DNA from: Ciona intestinalis
Taxonomy: Eukaryota > Chordata > Ascidiacea > Phlebobranchia > Cionidae
DNA: 64,000 nt
Direction of reading: 5' to 3'
Assembly (NCBI RefSeq): GCF_000224145.3
Contig: NW_004190347.2
Span: 267,165 to 331,164, forward strand
Shown piece by piece: positions 13,544 through 25,500 of this stretch (position 1 is its first letter; every line of letters starts with the position of its first letter). The notes under the pieces are model-generated. The model searched no databases. It was not told where the DNA came from and saw only the letters and a program-made list of their open reading frames with translations. The position numbers and the translations under genes were made by a program.

Positions 13544-13738
13544 TAGTAGGGTGGGGGAAGATGGGACACCTTTAGCACATAACATCCAAATATCCTGATC
13601 GTGTTTATACAATTAACAACGGTCTGTGTTAGTCGTGAGGATACGTTTTTATTTTTCTTTGAATATTTTATGTTTACTACCAAATGTGACGAGAAAATGA
13701 AATAAAAAGTTATCCCATCTTACCCCACCCCACTATAT
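13544..13738. mobile_element. MITE, full-length
   Basis: Ends tagtagggtgggggaagatg and catcttaccccaccccacta are inverted repeats around a forward-order core. Confidence 0.9.
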
Positions 13739-14539
13739 ATTACATATTGTATGGAGATTGTGGCTTTTCAATATGGGTACCCTGATTGTGGAGACCTGAA
13801 ATGTGGGTGCGTCAAATAAATTTGTCGGAAGAGATGATTATATGCCTGACAGTTGCAGTTTATTTAGCATTGTTTATCATGTCTGTGTATTTTAAGGTGT
13901 TATGGTTAAAGTTAATTAGGAAATTTAAATAATGACGTTGCAATGTTGTGGCAATGGGAAAAAAACAACGTCATCATGACTAAGGTAAAATATCTTATAT
14001 ATTATTACGTAATAATGTCTTAATCGATTTTCGTTTCTTGAATAAGACGAAGCAATCGCCCTTGAGGTGTAATATCTGTAATGTGAATGCAAATGAAACA
14101 TTTTAGTTTTTATATTGGATGCTTTGAAAAGCTGTCATGTGAAAAGGTGATTGTAAAATAAAGTAGATTGTAATTTCAACGTATGTTACCTTATATACTG
14201 GTAACGGGCCAAATCAGACCTAATCCAAGGTTCTCGACAAAGACCTCACCCACATGTTGAATAAAATACGTCATATCAAATTTTTTTTATAAATTATTTT
14301 AAACATACTTTGTCTAATGAATTGAATTCAATTTCATAATTTATTTTTCATTTTCAAGGTTTCTAACTATTCTAAAAATACAAATAGAATAACTTTATAA
14401 TATATGAGCGAACTTTGAAATATCTATTTGTTGTTTATTTTCTCACAGTGTAAATATTTACGTTGCTTTAAAACTTAAAACTGGTTGGCACAAATTGAAC
14501 TTTAAGGTTTGAACGAAAATTGGCCAAAAGTAATTTATC

Positions 14540-14765
14540 TGTTTTTTATACACCTCGTGCTCCTTTACGAGTAACCACGTATGTAACTTTGTGGATGATT
14601 GTTTTTGCATGGCTGATATTTTGGACAACCCATTAGTGGCCACTGGGTTGGAGCAATTACCGTTAAGTGTCTTGTCTAAAGACATACACGCATATAGAGA
14701 CAGCAGATAAACCCGCCTGTAGATTGCGCTCATATGCGGATCGTATTTTGGCTTACAAGTCACCC
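14540..14765 (-). mobile_element. Composite SINE-like element
   Basis: Read on the minus strand it contains accagtg.ccactaatgggttgt and the cgaggtgtat block seen in other copies, joined in the order typical of the longer composite copies (compare 56440-56620). Confidence 0.55.
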
Positions 14766-15849
14766 GTGTTCACCCGAAGCCGATGTAACTTAATATCATA
14801 TGTTTATGTCTTGAAATATACCCGTGTGTGAAATCTATTTTAAAACTCCCCGTTTGTACAAATATATAAGATATCTATATCAACTGTAACAAATTACGCG
14901 AGCCTGACCATAGAGATACCTTGTAAGGTATTTATGGTCCGACCCTGATTTGGTGATTTAGTGCTCATAGAGTTTTGCGATTCCTGTAAAAAAACAGTAA
15001 CAGACACAAATCTTTGTTACGTTTTCGTAATACCAGATCCATATCTATATCAAAGACGTAATAATCAGATTTCAAACAAGAGAGCTATGCTTGCATATTC
15101 ACACACTTTTCGCCGCTTTGATTTTGATTGATGGCCCAGAAAATGAAACCGTAAACCATGAGAGCGCGAGTATTTGACTAAATCTGCCAAAACAAACTTT
15201 TGCCGAATCGTCTGAACTTCAGGGTTCCGCAATTTGTTGCCGGATTTTCTGACTTCTTAAATTTCATTATAAATCCACGCACACTGTAATTACCGCACTT
15301 GTAGTCGACGACTTGGATTTATATTGTGTTGCTGCTCTGGTCGCATCTGTAATAACTGATAAGGTATGAATTTATTTTAATGTTTTTATTTCTTTGAAAA
15401 AATTATTGTTGTCTTAGATCAGATTTTTTACTTCTAATACTTTATACACATGTAAGTTTTTACTAATACTTTAAATTTGTTTTCTCGTAGTGTATCTAGT
15501 TTTAGTTTAAGACCGAGTTGATCATTTTACCTGGGTATTTTCAAATGGTTTTAGCTTTAAGTTTAACATTCTGTGATATTTTAGTTTATGATTTAATATT
15601 ATTTAATCCGTGCGACGATAGAAGAGAACAAAGGATAACGAATTTGGGTTAATATTGCACTGTCTTGGCGTCTTCAATGCGTATTAGATAACTATACCAA
15701 AAGTGTATTGACACACACCCCGAAATAACTAAATTAGGATGTGCGAGACGCATTATTAAATTAAGGTGTGGACACGCTCATATAATAAATAAAGGGTTTC
15801 AGGTTCATTAACGTCTAAAATTACTGCTGTAAAGATTTCAATATACATA

Positions 15850-16044
15850 TAGTAGGGTGGGGGAAGATGGGACACCTCTAGCACATAATATCTAAATATC
15901 CTGATCGTGTTTTAAACAATTACTAACAGTCAAGAGGAATCATGGGCATTTAGTTTTATAATTTCTTGAAAGTTCTTTGTTTACTACTAAACGGGGCGAG
16001 AAAATAGAGGTAAAAGGTATCCCATCTTTCCCCACCCTACTGTA
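15850..16044. mobile_element. MITE, full-length
   Basis: Ends tagtagggtgggggaagatg and catctttccccaccctactg flank a forward-order core. Confidence 0.9.
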
Positions 16045-17051
16045 TATATAAATAGGTTAGCCCGATATAGTTCGATACAGAAGCAACTAATTGATATGTT
16101 CGGCCAAGAAGAGGAAATTAACTTTATAGGTTTAAGTTTATTCACGTCCAAAATCACCGGGTTCTTAATCTAAGAAAAATATTTTTTGGGGAAATTTTAA
16201 TACGTAGTAGTAAAAGATTAAAACCAACTTTATCGGCTATTTGACGATCATCGTCCGAATAGCTTAAAGTTACCACTATTGTACAAAGCATTGCACAAAT
16301 GCGCAGCAAAGCCTATAAAAGGTAACTGCTATAAAGGTTTTATTAAACGGAGTTTAATTTTATCAGTCACTAATTAAAACAGGCTCTATTTAAGTAAAGG
16401 AAAATATTTGTATTTATATTTTTATCATCAACTTAATTTTTAGAAGCTTTCTATTAAAAACAATTAGAATTTTGATTTTAAAATAATCCATATTTCGCTT
16501 CTCCTGTTGCGTCATAATAATACAGAATGCAACGCGTCGTCGAATAGCTGTTTCAGCATTGTTACGTCACGAATGCAGATTGCAGCAGCTCTGTGACGTA
16601 TTAGTGAATTATTTATGTTCTTTCGTTGTTAGCTCTATTTTTGATGAGCTGCTTATATTTGCACAGCGCTAGTAAAGGTTGTCCATTTTCGTTATTAACA
16701 CGCGAAGGTTGTTGTGCTAGAGTGGCCGCTAAATAGTTAATCTTTGTCAGAATAAGTACATCTCTTTAACATGTTATGACTGTGGTTTAATTACGAAGGC
16801 CTCAGGCAGTCTATTAAAGTGGTAGCAAGATTCGTTCACCCTTGCAGTAGGAGAGCATTAAGCTGCATTAAAAGACATATCCTCTCACCAGTGTAGGATT
16901 GCTATATCGTAGTAGATATAGAACAGACGCTGACTTAAGAAGGCTGCAATATACTGTTGCAAAACAGAAGAAAGCAGTGTACAGTTTTACGTCTTGCTGA
17001 AATGCAGGTTCGGCCATAATACGTAGAATGAGACAGTTTAGGAATATAAGA

Positions 17052-17205
17052 AGATGTTTCGGACAGTAACTTGTTGGATAGTAACCTCTTTTACACTGGT
17101 GATGGACCAAGTTACTGTCTGGATACTAAACTCATGATCAGCAGATGTTTCGGACAGTAACCTTTTTACACCAAATGAAAGAGGTTATTGTCTGAATACT
17201 AAACG
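17052..17205. repeat. Two tandem hairpin-forming repeats
   Basis: The string agatgtttcggacagtaac occurs at about 17052 and 17143. In the first unit GACAGTAACTTG (17062-17073) pairs perfectly with CAAGTTACTGTC (17108-17119). In the second, GACAGTAACCT (17153-17163) pairs with AGGTTATTGTC (17182-17192) with one G-T position. Each unit ends ct(g/a)gatactaaac or similar. Confidence 0.75.
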
Positions 17206-17618
17206 TATTTGCGCATATTTCAAGCGAAGTTAAATTTTTACGTCGACATAATATTAGCATAATTCCCTCTTTACCGCGTCTCGTATTACAAAGCTACCCA
17301 CTGTAGCAAAACTAAGTCGAAGCCACGATTATCTAGGGCACAGTTTGGTCGGCAATTATACAACGAAATGAGCGTAACCGTAACACACGAATCCGAAACG
17401 AATGCCCCACAGTGGATGTTACAATCAATACGAGGCTTGCTATGGTAGTGGTAATTATATTGGCGTGCTGGGCATCTGCTGTGTTGGTAGCAACATCAGT
17501 TCGCGTTGTTGTATACAATGAATGCCACAGATTTGTTCAGCTCATAAAGATAGTGAAGTAACAGCAGCAGTGTATTTAAAACCAAGGATTAGACAAGCGT
17601 TTGGCGCTATAGTTAAAT

Positions 17619-17839
17619 ATACAGTAGGTCGGGTAAGGTAGATACCGGTACTATATATTATTTTATGTTTTCTGATCGTGTTTTTTACAATTAACAACGA
17701 CATTTTTGAGTCGCGAGGCGAGGTTATACAACTTTGTAAATATTTCTTGTTTACTCACAAATGGGACGATAAAATGAGACAATAAAATGGGACAATAAAA
17801 GAGAATGAAAACATGGACCATCTTACCCCACCCTACTAT
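17619..17839. mobile_element. MITE
   Basis: It runs from atacagtaggtcgggtaagg to accatcttaccccaccctac with the core gtttactcacaaatgggacg. The short internal repeat gggac.ataaaa is triplicated (17762-17800). Confidence 0.75.
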
Positions 17840-18175
17840 GTTTTGCGCGTAATTAAACAACGTTAATGTATTAAAACACGTTTTCATGAATATAATTCTA
17901 GTCTCAGAAACCATTAATATACAAGCAGATTTACCATAGACCGATATTGTGTAAAATAATATAAACGCCGTGTGTTTCAGCTTGTTCAAAATCCGTATAG
18001 ATTTTGCGGTGAACTTATACACATACCTGTTTATCCATAAACTTGAAGCTGCGTATACTAGCAGTGGTGCGTTAAGTTAAATAAACAAAAACTTAACTCG
18101 TGTTTCGGCTACTCGACTCAATTGATCGGTTGTTTGCTTTATAAGTGTCTGGAGCTAAAGTTACAGCTTGTTAAT

Positions 18176-18372
18176 ATAGTACTAAGGGGTAAAACGGGAC
18201 GCCTTTAGCATATAATATACAAATATTCTGATCGTGTTTTAAACTATAAACAACGGTCTATGGGAATCGTGAGGATACGGTTTTATAATTCTTTGAATGA
18301 TCTTTGTTTACTACCAAATGAGACGAGAAAATAGAATAAAAAGTTGTCCCATCTTACCTCACCCGACTATAT
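18176..18372. mobile_element. MITE
   Basis: Ends atagtactaaggggtaaaac and catcttacctcacccgacta flank a forward-order core. Confidence 0.8.
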
Positions 18373-18574
18373 ATTAGATGAGATGTCTCATCTTCCCCCA
18401 ATTTACTATATCCAAAAATCCAATTTCCCTTCGGCGACTTTGATAGAACTAGAACGTGTAGTTTTTACAAACCACTGCTTTTAAGTTTCGTAAACGTCAT
18501 AATTTAAAAGAATCGCCACGTTCGTGTTGCTATACGATTGTGACGTCATAACCAAAGTCATCATTATTATGAGG

Positions 18575-18769
18575 TATAGTAGGGTGGGGTAAGATGGTCC
18601 ATGATTTCATTCCTTTATTGTCACGTTTAATAGTAAACAAAGAATATTTACAAAATTATAAAACCGTATCCTCACGACTCTAAAACAGCGTTGTTAATTA
18701 TTTAAAACACGATCGGTAAATATAGGACATTGTGTGCTAACGGTAACCCATCTTACCCCACAGTACTAA
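18575..18769. mobile_element. MITE, 'ggtaagatggtcc' subfamily
   Basis: Ends tatagtagggtggggtaaga and catcttaccccacagtacta flank a reverse-order core. Confidence 0.88.
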
Positions 18770-19308
18770 ATAAGTTAAAATGTGATGTCATATTAAGACA
18801 GCGATGACTCACTGGTTGTTTATGCGCATGCGCACTAAGGTGTATGACGTAACCGTTTAGTGGGTGCCGTGTCTACACCATGTATGTAAATAGTCGAAAT
18901 ATTAGATAACATGAAAGAGAGAAATCTATACATACACCTTTAACGTCGCTCTAACTGGTCCCATGTCACCCGGGGCAGGTTAAATCGCTACTTCCTGTCA
19001 TTAAAGCCAAGTTTCAGATAATTTCGAATTCGTAGAAACATGTTATCGCCACCGTTAAATGTAACCGTTATATCGCCTACATGTGCTGGATACTTAGCGC
19101 TTGAGTGGTCACACGGGTGGCTTGAACAGGAAATATCTTTTCCCACTTTCGGTTCAAGTTGGTGCCGGATACAGGTTTAGTTATGAGTTGGAACTTTATG
19201 TAGAAACCATAACAGTATCTTTGTAGCGTCAGGGAAGTGAGGTGTTTTACTATTTATCATAAAGTGCAGAATATTATGACAAATTTAGCGAATGTTTATA
19301 AAACGTAT

Positions 19309-19434
19309 ATAGTACTGTGGGGTAAGATGGATTCTGTTAGCATGTAATATCCTATGTTTTCGAATTGTGAATTAACAATTAAAAAATATGAGCCAATAAA
19401 AGTGAATGAAAACATCTGACCCCACCCTACTATA
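19309..19434. mobile_element. MITE, shortened
   Basis: Ends tatagtactgtggggtaaga and ctgaccccaccctactatat; the middle is reduced. It is the last repeat before the NAV promoter motifs. Confidence 0.75.
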
Positions 19435-19537
19435 TGATAAGTTTATAAAATGTACCAAATGTTTATAAAAAAAGACTTCATTTATTATCGTATAAGTGAC
19501 ATTTTGGTTAAGCAGATAGTTAGAGATAAGTGTTGGT

Positions 19538-19585
19538 TGATTGACAGTCACTTAAGTTGATTGACAGCGTCCAGTTGATTGACAG
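19538..19585 (+). promoter_or_regulatory. Three perfect PBX-MEIS/PREP-type sites
   Basis: TGATTGACAG occurs at 19538-19547, 19558-19567 and 19576-19585, spaced 20 and 18 bp start to start, and the last copy ends 13 bases before the NAV ATG. This decamer joins a PBX half-site (TGAT) to a MEIS/PREP half-site (TGACAG), a known composite TALE-homeodomain site. That the sites are used is inference. Each copy also ends in ACAG, so an alternative is a splice or SL trans-splice acceptor upstream of the first coding exon; the two readings are not exclusive. Confidence 0.6.
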
Positions 19586-19598
19586 GTAACTGTAAGCT

Positions 19599-22500
19599 AT
19601 GGATCGTCGTCCAGCTTTCTCGGCGAAAAAATCGCGGGATATTGAACGGACAGTAAGTTTGTGGTCTTCATGTGAACTTTATTGAATGAATGTAACTTAT
19701 CTATTCTCACGTTTATTACACCTCGTGCCTGCCTATGAGTTACCATGTATGTAGCTTTGTGGGTTATTTTACAGTTTATAATGCGGTGGTTACTAAACTT
19801 TTGTTAATTGTCCGTGTCTTTTGTATGGGTCGACCCTGGGACCTGAGGTTAAGCCATACACCCCAAGGCCAGAGTTAGCCTATGTCACACCTGTCCCCAT
19901 TTTTCGGTTTATCTTTCCTACAAAGTCACAACATGAAATATAATCTTTATATCTCAACCACTACATCGATGTCTCTGTCATCGAGTGCCGTACATTGTCT
20001 AGCGTTCCACCACGTACGTGACATTGTGACGTCATAATCGATAAGTTCGATAATCAATCCTCATTGTCGCTAAACAATAACAAAACAATGGTTTAAATGA
20101 ACTCTCGAACGCTTTAGTTTTGTGGATTCTGTAGATTGTTACAATAATTTGCTAGGTTCGAATCCGCGGGGTTTCATTTAACTTTGCTTTTATTCTCAAA
20201 ACCCAAATGTTTTTTTTTTAGTTTTACATACCTGACCGAATTCTCTATTGTAGCTGTTTCGGCTGCTATAGCAGGGCATAAACAGTTCATCTTCTGGTAA
20301 AATTTATCAAACGCCTCGCTGCATGGAAGATATAGTAGGGTGGGGCAAGATGGGACACCTTTCACACATAATAACCAAATATCCTGATCGTGTTTTAAAC
20401 AAATAACAACAGTCTATGGGAGCCGTGGGGATAAAGTTTTATAAAAAATCGTTTAATGAATGTTTACTACCAAATTGGAGAAGAAAATAGATTGAAAAGG
20501 TGTCCCATCTTCCCCCACCCTACTATACGTGAAGGCTTAAAACAGACCAAAGATTTTGTTTCAATAAAATCTAGGTTATTTTTGTCAGCGACTTTTTGTA
20601 TAGACATACTTTGTGTTAAGAAAAAAAATTGCCCCAAGATTGAATACAATTCTGTTTTAGTTTAACTCCAATATCTAGGCTCTTCGTCACACTGAAGTGT
20701 CGCCTCTTAAAGCTAATAAGTTGTGAATCCGGCATTTTAAATATCGATTATTGAAGTATTTGTAATCAGTATAAGCTTACATAGCTATATAGTGATAAGA
20801 CTTAAGACAATTGTTACGTCTTCTCTTTGTCGTTAGTTAGCAGCCGTTGCGTGGTGTTTTGAACTGTAATGTAGAGGTTAAAAGGTGAACAGATGGTGAC
20901 GTAAAAGCTTTTTCTGAAACTTGAAACAAGAGTTAAGCATCCTGTGTGTAAATAAAGCTGGTAACTTTATAAAAAACACTCCGTGTTACTGGTTACACCT
21001 AAGTTTAGGAGATCCTTTCCGTACTGATACATGTTTAATGTAAATTGACAAGTCTTGAACGTTTGAATTATTTTTTTAGTTTAAAAATAACACGTTTAAA
21101 ATTGTATAACGGTGGCATGGTGTATTTTCATGTGGTGGAATTGTTGTATTTTACTTACTAGCCAAAGTATTTAAACGTCATGTATTCTATTCGGGTTACA
21201 TTATTAAACTAATGTTTTACAACAGGGACAAAGCACATTTTCGTATTCAGAGAAATTCTTATTTTTTCTCCAATGCTGGAAACCGTTTTTGTATTTATTA
21301 GCTAAACTTAAAATAATAATAAAAAAAGGTGTTGCGGGTCAAAAACTATTTAAAAATTGGCAATTTTGGATTCCATTTAATAAGTTGCTTTATTTCAACA
21401 GATCTACACGGATTGGGCGAATCATCATCTGGAAAAGACAGGAGTTAAAAGACTTATCCAAGACTTACCTAAGGATATTGGGGACGGACTACTGTTGGCT
21501 GATATTGTAAACTTCGTTTGTAAGTAATATGTAATGTGAATCATATTTTAGCGGCTTAACTGGTATGAAAAACAAAATGTGATTTCGATTTTTGGTCTGC
21601 TAACTGGAAAAACTCATCGAGAAATGAAATTTAGGTATATTTTCCCCAATATTTTTCTTAAAATAAATGTACTTTTATTAAACAGGCGAAGAACAAGTGG
21701 ATCGTATCCACGCTAATCCGTCTACAGCAAAGCAAAAGGTAAGAAAATACTTTTTACTTTGCAATATTAACAAACGTGATAGTACAGAACTTTTAAAATT
21801 GTCGTACAGTTAAAAAATATCCTACTTTTAAAAATTGTCTTACGACAGAACCACCAGTTTGATGGGTTTGTGTATTTGTATGTAACTTTTATGTGTGTTA
21901 CCTGACGCCGTGCGGGTTTAGTGTGGGCTTTCTTTGTAAGTAAAGGGTAGCGGGTTCGATACTCGACACTCATGCTGGGATAGAGATACTTAGTAAACTT
22001 TATTCCAAGCCCAGTGGTTACTAGTAGGTTGTAGCACCCTGGGTGTTGTTGGGGTAACAGGCCAAATCCGGTCTAAATCATAGGTCTCGTGACGCGCTTA
22101 TAGGACCTCGACCAACCAAACGTTAAATAGAACAGATTTTTCATGCAATCGCTTTTAAGATAAATCACAATTGTTATCGTTACAGAACCGTCGAAATGAT
22201 TTAAAATTAATGAGAAAAGATTTTAATTAAAAATTAAAACTGAAATTTTAATTAAATTTGAATAATTGACTAACTACAAAGCACATTAGTAATTCAAAAT
22301 ACATTAACCGCATACTCTATATTTAAGGCCACTAATTATTGGTTTAGCTTCCATATTTAATAACCGTATATTGAACGTATGTTAAAACGTGCCTACAAGT
22401 AATATTGATCCGTCCATATGTTCAATATTCTGCGGGTATGAAGCCAATTAATTGATTATTAATCTCGTTTTTTTATATTATTGAAATTCCCGCATAGGCG

Positions 22501-25500
22501 TCTACCAATCGCTTGTTACAGTAAAATTTAAAACAAGCATTTTTTACATAAATTACCATTTTCGTAGGCTATTTATTTAAATTCTCGTTTTATGAATACT
22601 TTGAATAAACATTTGATTTGTTTTCATTTGTTACTATATTCAAATGAACCTTATTTACATTTAAAAATGTGTTTATGTATCGTTTAATTGATTTTATTTG
22701 TTTTGGATATTTTTAAGCTTGTGCTAACAAGGCTGCAGAAAGGCCAATAAAAGCAATTTTGTCTGCCCTTGTGGCTGGTCTCGTGGCATAGTAGTTAGCT
22801 CGAAGCTTTGCTGCCGTTCGTAGTTGTTACTATTTCAGGCATTTGTGTTTAACTGCCAGTTCCTTTAACCCAGTGGTCACTTTATTCTTATACGTTTTAG
22901 CTTTACAACTTAGATAGATGTTTACAAGTTCTTGAAGCGAATAAAGTTGTTCTAAACGACGTAACAGCTATCGGTAAGAGCGTTATATAAACTAATATTA
23001 TGTGTATTCTATATGGGTAAGATTCTACAGCGAGACATGCCATGGGTTTTCAAGGTACAATTATCGGCTATTGCTCAGGCCACGTGCTTTGTTGCAGCTT
23101 GGGTATCAGAGTAAGATATGAATTTTGGTCTAAATATAAGGTTCCATGGTGTGCCACGCTGTAAGACATCAACTTGTTACATAAAATACATTATAAGTAG
23201 AACCTCTGTTATACTTTACTTTTTAACATCATCATCTTAAAGCTAAGTGACCATTTTCTTATAGTTTTCCAAAAACTAAATTTATCGTAATTTATTGGCA
23301 GCTCCTAATACTTCCTGTGCAATTTTCTTCTAATTTATAGTCCGCGTCAAATATTTCTGACAATATATAGTAACGTAATAACTATGCAGTCTGTTCGTAT
23401 TGATTTTAAGTCGTTCTTCATTTAAGGAGGCAAAATAGGACGAAAAAGCTGATTAAAATAATAAATCTATAGCATTCTTATGATGTATTACTTGCAATAT
23501 GTAATATATTAGAGTTTTATAGATAGTCGTAATTCCTTATATCTTACACTATTAACACCCATACCCCCTCTCTTTCTCTCTCTATCTACCTTCCTCTTAT
23601 GCCTATGGTCTTTCTTTTTCTTTTTTTTCTCTTTTTTTTTCTCTCTTTTTTTCTCTCTTTATTGTTTTTGTTTTTACTTGTTATTTTATTTCAATTGTTA
23701 TGGTTGCAGATATAGTTCTAGAGGGCGGCATGATTGCAATGATCTGCATATTCCATATATTTCCACAAACAGCTTAGTAATTAATATGTTGCACTCAGGT
23801 CTCTACCGTGGAGAGCTGAAGTCAGTCCTTGCTCTCTTTTTTCATTTATCAAGATTTAAACAGAAAGTTCAAGATTTTAAAATGGCGGATTCATCAAAGT
23901 GAGTGGAATGTATATTATATTTAAGATAAACGTTGTGTGGATGTTTGTATTGCTTATACTATAAACCCGGTAACGTAGGCCGTATGGGGTGTTGGAGTAA
24001 TGGGCCAAATCTGGCTTATATCCAAGGTGCTTACGACGACACCCATATAGAATAAATCAATAGAAGAACAGAAGAACCCGGTGACGTAGCACAATGGTTT
24101 CGGGCTTGATGCTCGTTGCTACCTATATATCAAATAGAAAAACAAGAAAATAATGAAATTCTAAAAAAAGCTAAATAAAACTTGAAATCGGACAGTTATT
24201 TGTATATTTTAACAACTTCTTCCTCTTCGTAACCATTCATCCTTTTTCTTCCAGGTCAAAACGAACAGGTCTCCGTCAGCCTACTACGGTCAGCGTGAAT
24301 AGGAAAAGCCGAAGTTTCAACGCAAATGATAAGAATAGAATCAACTTGGGTGAGTTACCTAACAAGGGGTTTGAACTTTATACCCTCTGTTATCATTTTT
24401 TAAGCTAAAACTTTGGTAAAAAATATGACAGTACCTAATGACTTTTTCTAACATATACCTAACAAGAGGTTCGAACTCTCTGTTTGCATTTTTAAGGTTA
24501 ATTTTTGGTAAAAAAATATTAGAGTGTTTGACGACCTGTTACCGTTGAAAAATGTTTTACATACACCCCAATTAAATATATTTTTCTTCCCGCTAGACGA
24601 CGCCAGCAACGGCTCAGTAAGCCGTCTTTCCCCCACATCACCTGTCAACGTATTCAATGGGGCTTCTCCGCAGTCGAGAATAGCCGAGCCCTCTGCTACC
24701 TCCCCGTGGCGAAGCAAATCAATGAGCGCAAAGCACAGCGCCACCACGCGGCTCTTGGCACCGAAATCCCACACCCCAACTTTGCAGGTTTGTGCTTAAC
24801 CCAGGTTGTCTGTTTTAACCCGGCTTCGTGGCTCATGTCTCTAGCCAAGAGAATACGGGTTCAAGGCTTAACGCTGCTACCACTGTGGACGTCACTGTGT
24901 TCAGTCTTAACCCGCCATAACATTTCAAAATTTTCTTTTTTTTTATTCCAGACGTTTAAACCTAACACTGTGACGTCACAATCTTCTAATCCATCGTCAT
25001 CAGCTGCCTCTATGACGTCAGAATCGTCGCTTGCGGATATCGACACGAAGCAAATTTATGGGGCTGGGGATGTAAGTACGGGAACCTCCAGGTTACATAG
25101 AGCAACTCGTAAACCACCAACCGCAAACGGGAGTCGTATTGAAATGCGGAAGAACGGTGGGGCAGGAATCCCTCAAAAGACTCAAAAATCGGCGATCGCA
25201 AAACCAGTGAGCAGGGTCCCAGGTACCTCCCCAAAGCGAGCCCCTGTCGCTCGGAAAGACGTTTCGGCAAAAGATTCAACTTTGTCGAAGCGACCGACCG
25301 ACCCCGCCCCTAAAAATCCAGCCAATCAGAAGCCAGGATCTGTCATAAGTCGTTTGAAGAAGTTGGGAACTGTTACCACGGCAACAAGTACGTCATCAAT
25401 AAACTCGAAGACGCGTTCTACGTCATCGTCGAAAAGCGTAACTTCAGTGACGTCAGCAGCGAAAAAACGAGCTGAGTCATGCCCGCCTACGTCACGAATC

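Larger units (their letters stand above)
1..19598. other. Intergenic region upstream of NAV, no supported gene
   Basis: Open frames here are short, lack flanking splice signals and resemble no family I know; several lie inside MITE or SINE copies. The content is AT-rich unique DNA, inverted-repeat MITEs, SINE fragments, one 500 N gap with duplicated flanks, small tandem repeats and scattered CRE-like TGACGTCA sites (for example near 4708, 5839, 9721 and 9764). Distal regulatory elements or non-coding first exons of NAV could be present, but nothing in the sequence lets me place them, apart from the promoter-proximal motif cluster listed separately. Confidence 0.6.

Noticed and set aside
21895..21985. 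tRNA gene candidate (B-box GGTTCGATAC)
   Set aside because: The arms do not pair and the segment is followed by the standard SINE body, so it is a tRNA-derived SINE head.
23678..23798. Upstream extension of the last CH-domain exon from the acceptor at ttgcag (about 23709)
   Set aside because: Joining there gives a TAG within the exon in the required frame; the acceptor at 23798 gives the expected CH-domain sequence.
25067..25092. Possible mini-intron inside the large NAV exon (GGGGATgtaagt ... cag)
   Set aside because: It would be only about 22 bp, too short to splice, and the frame is open through it.
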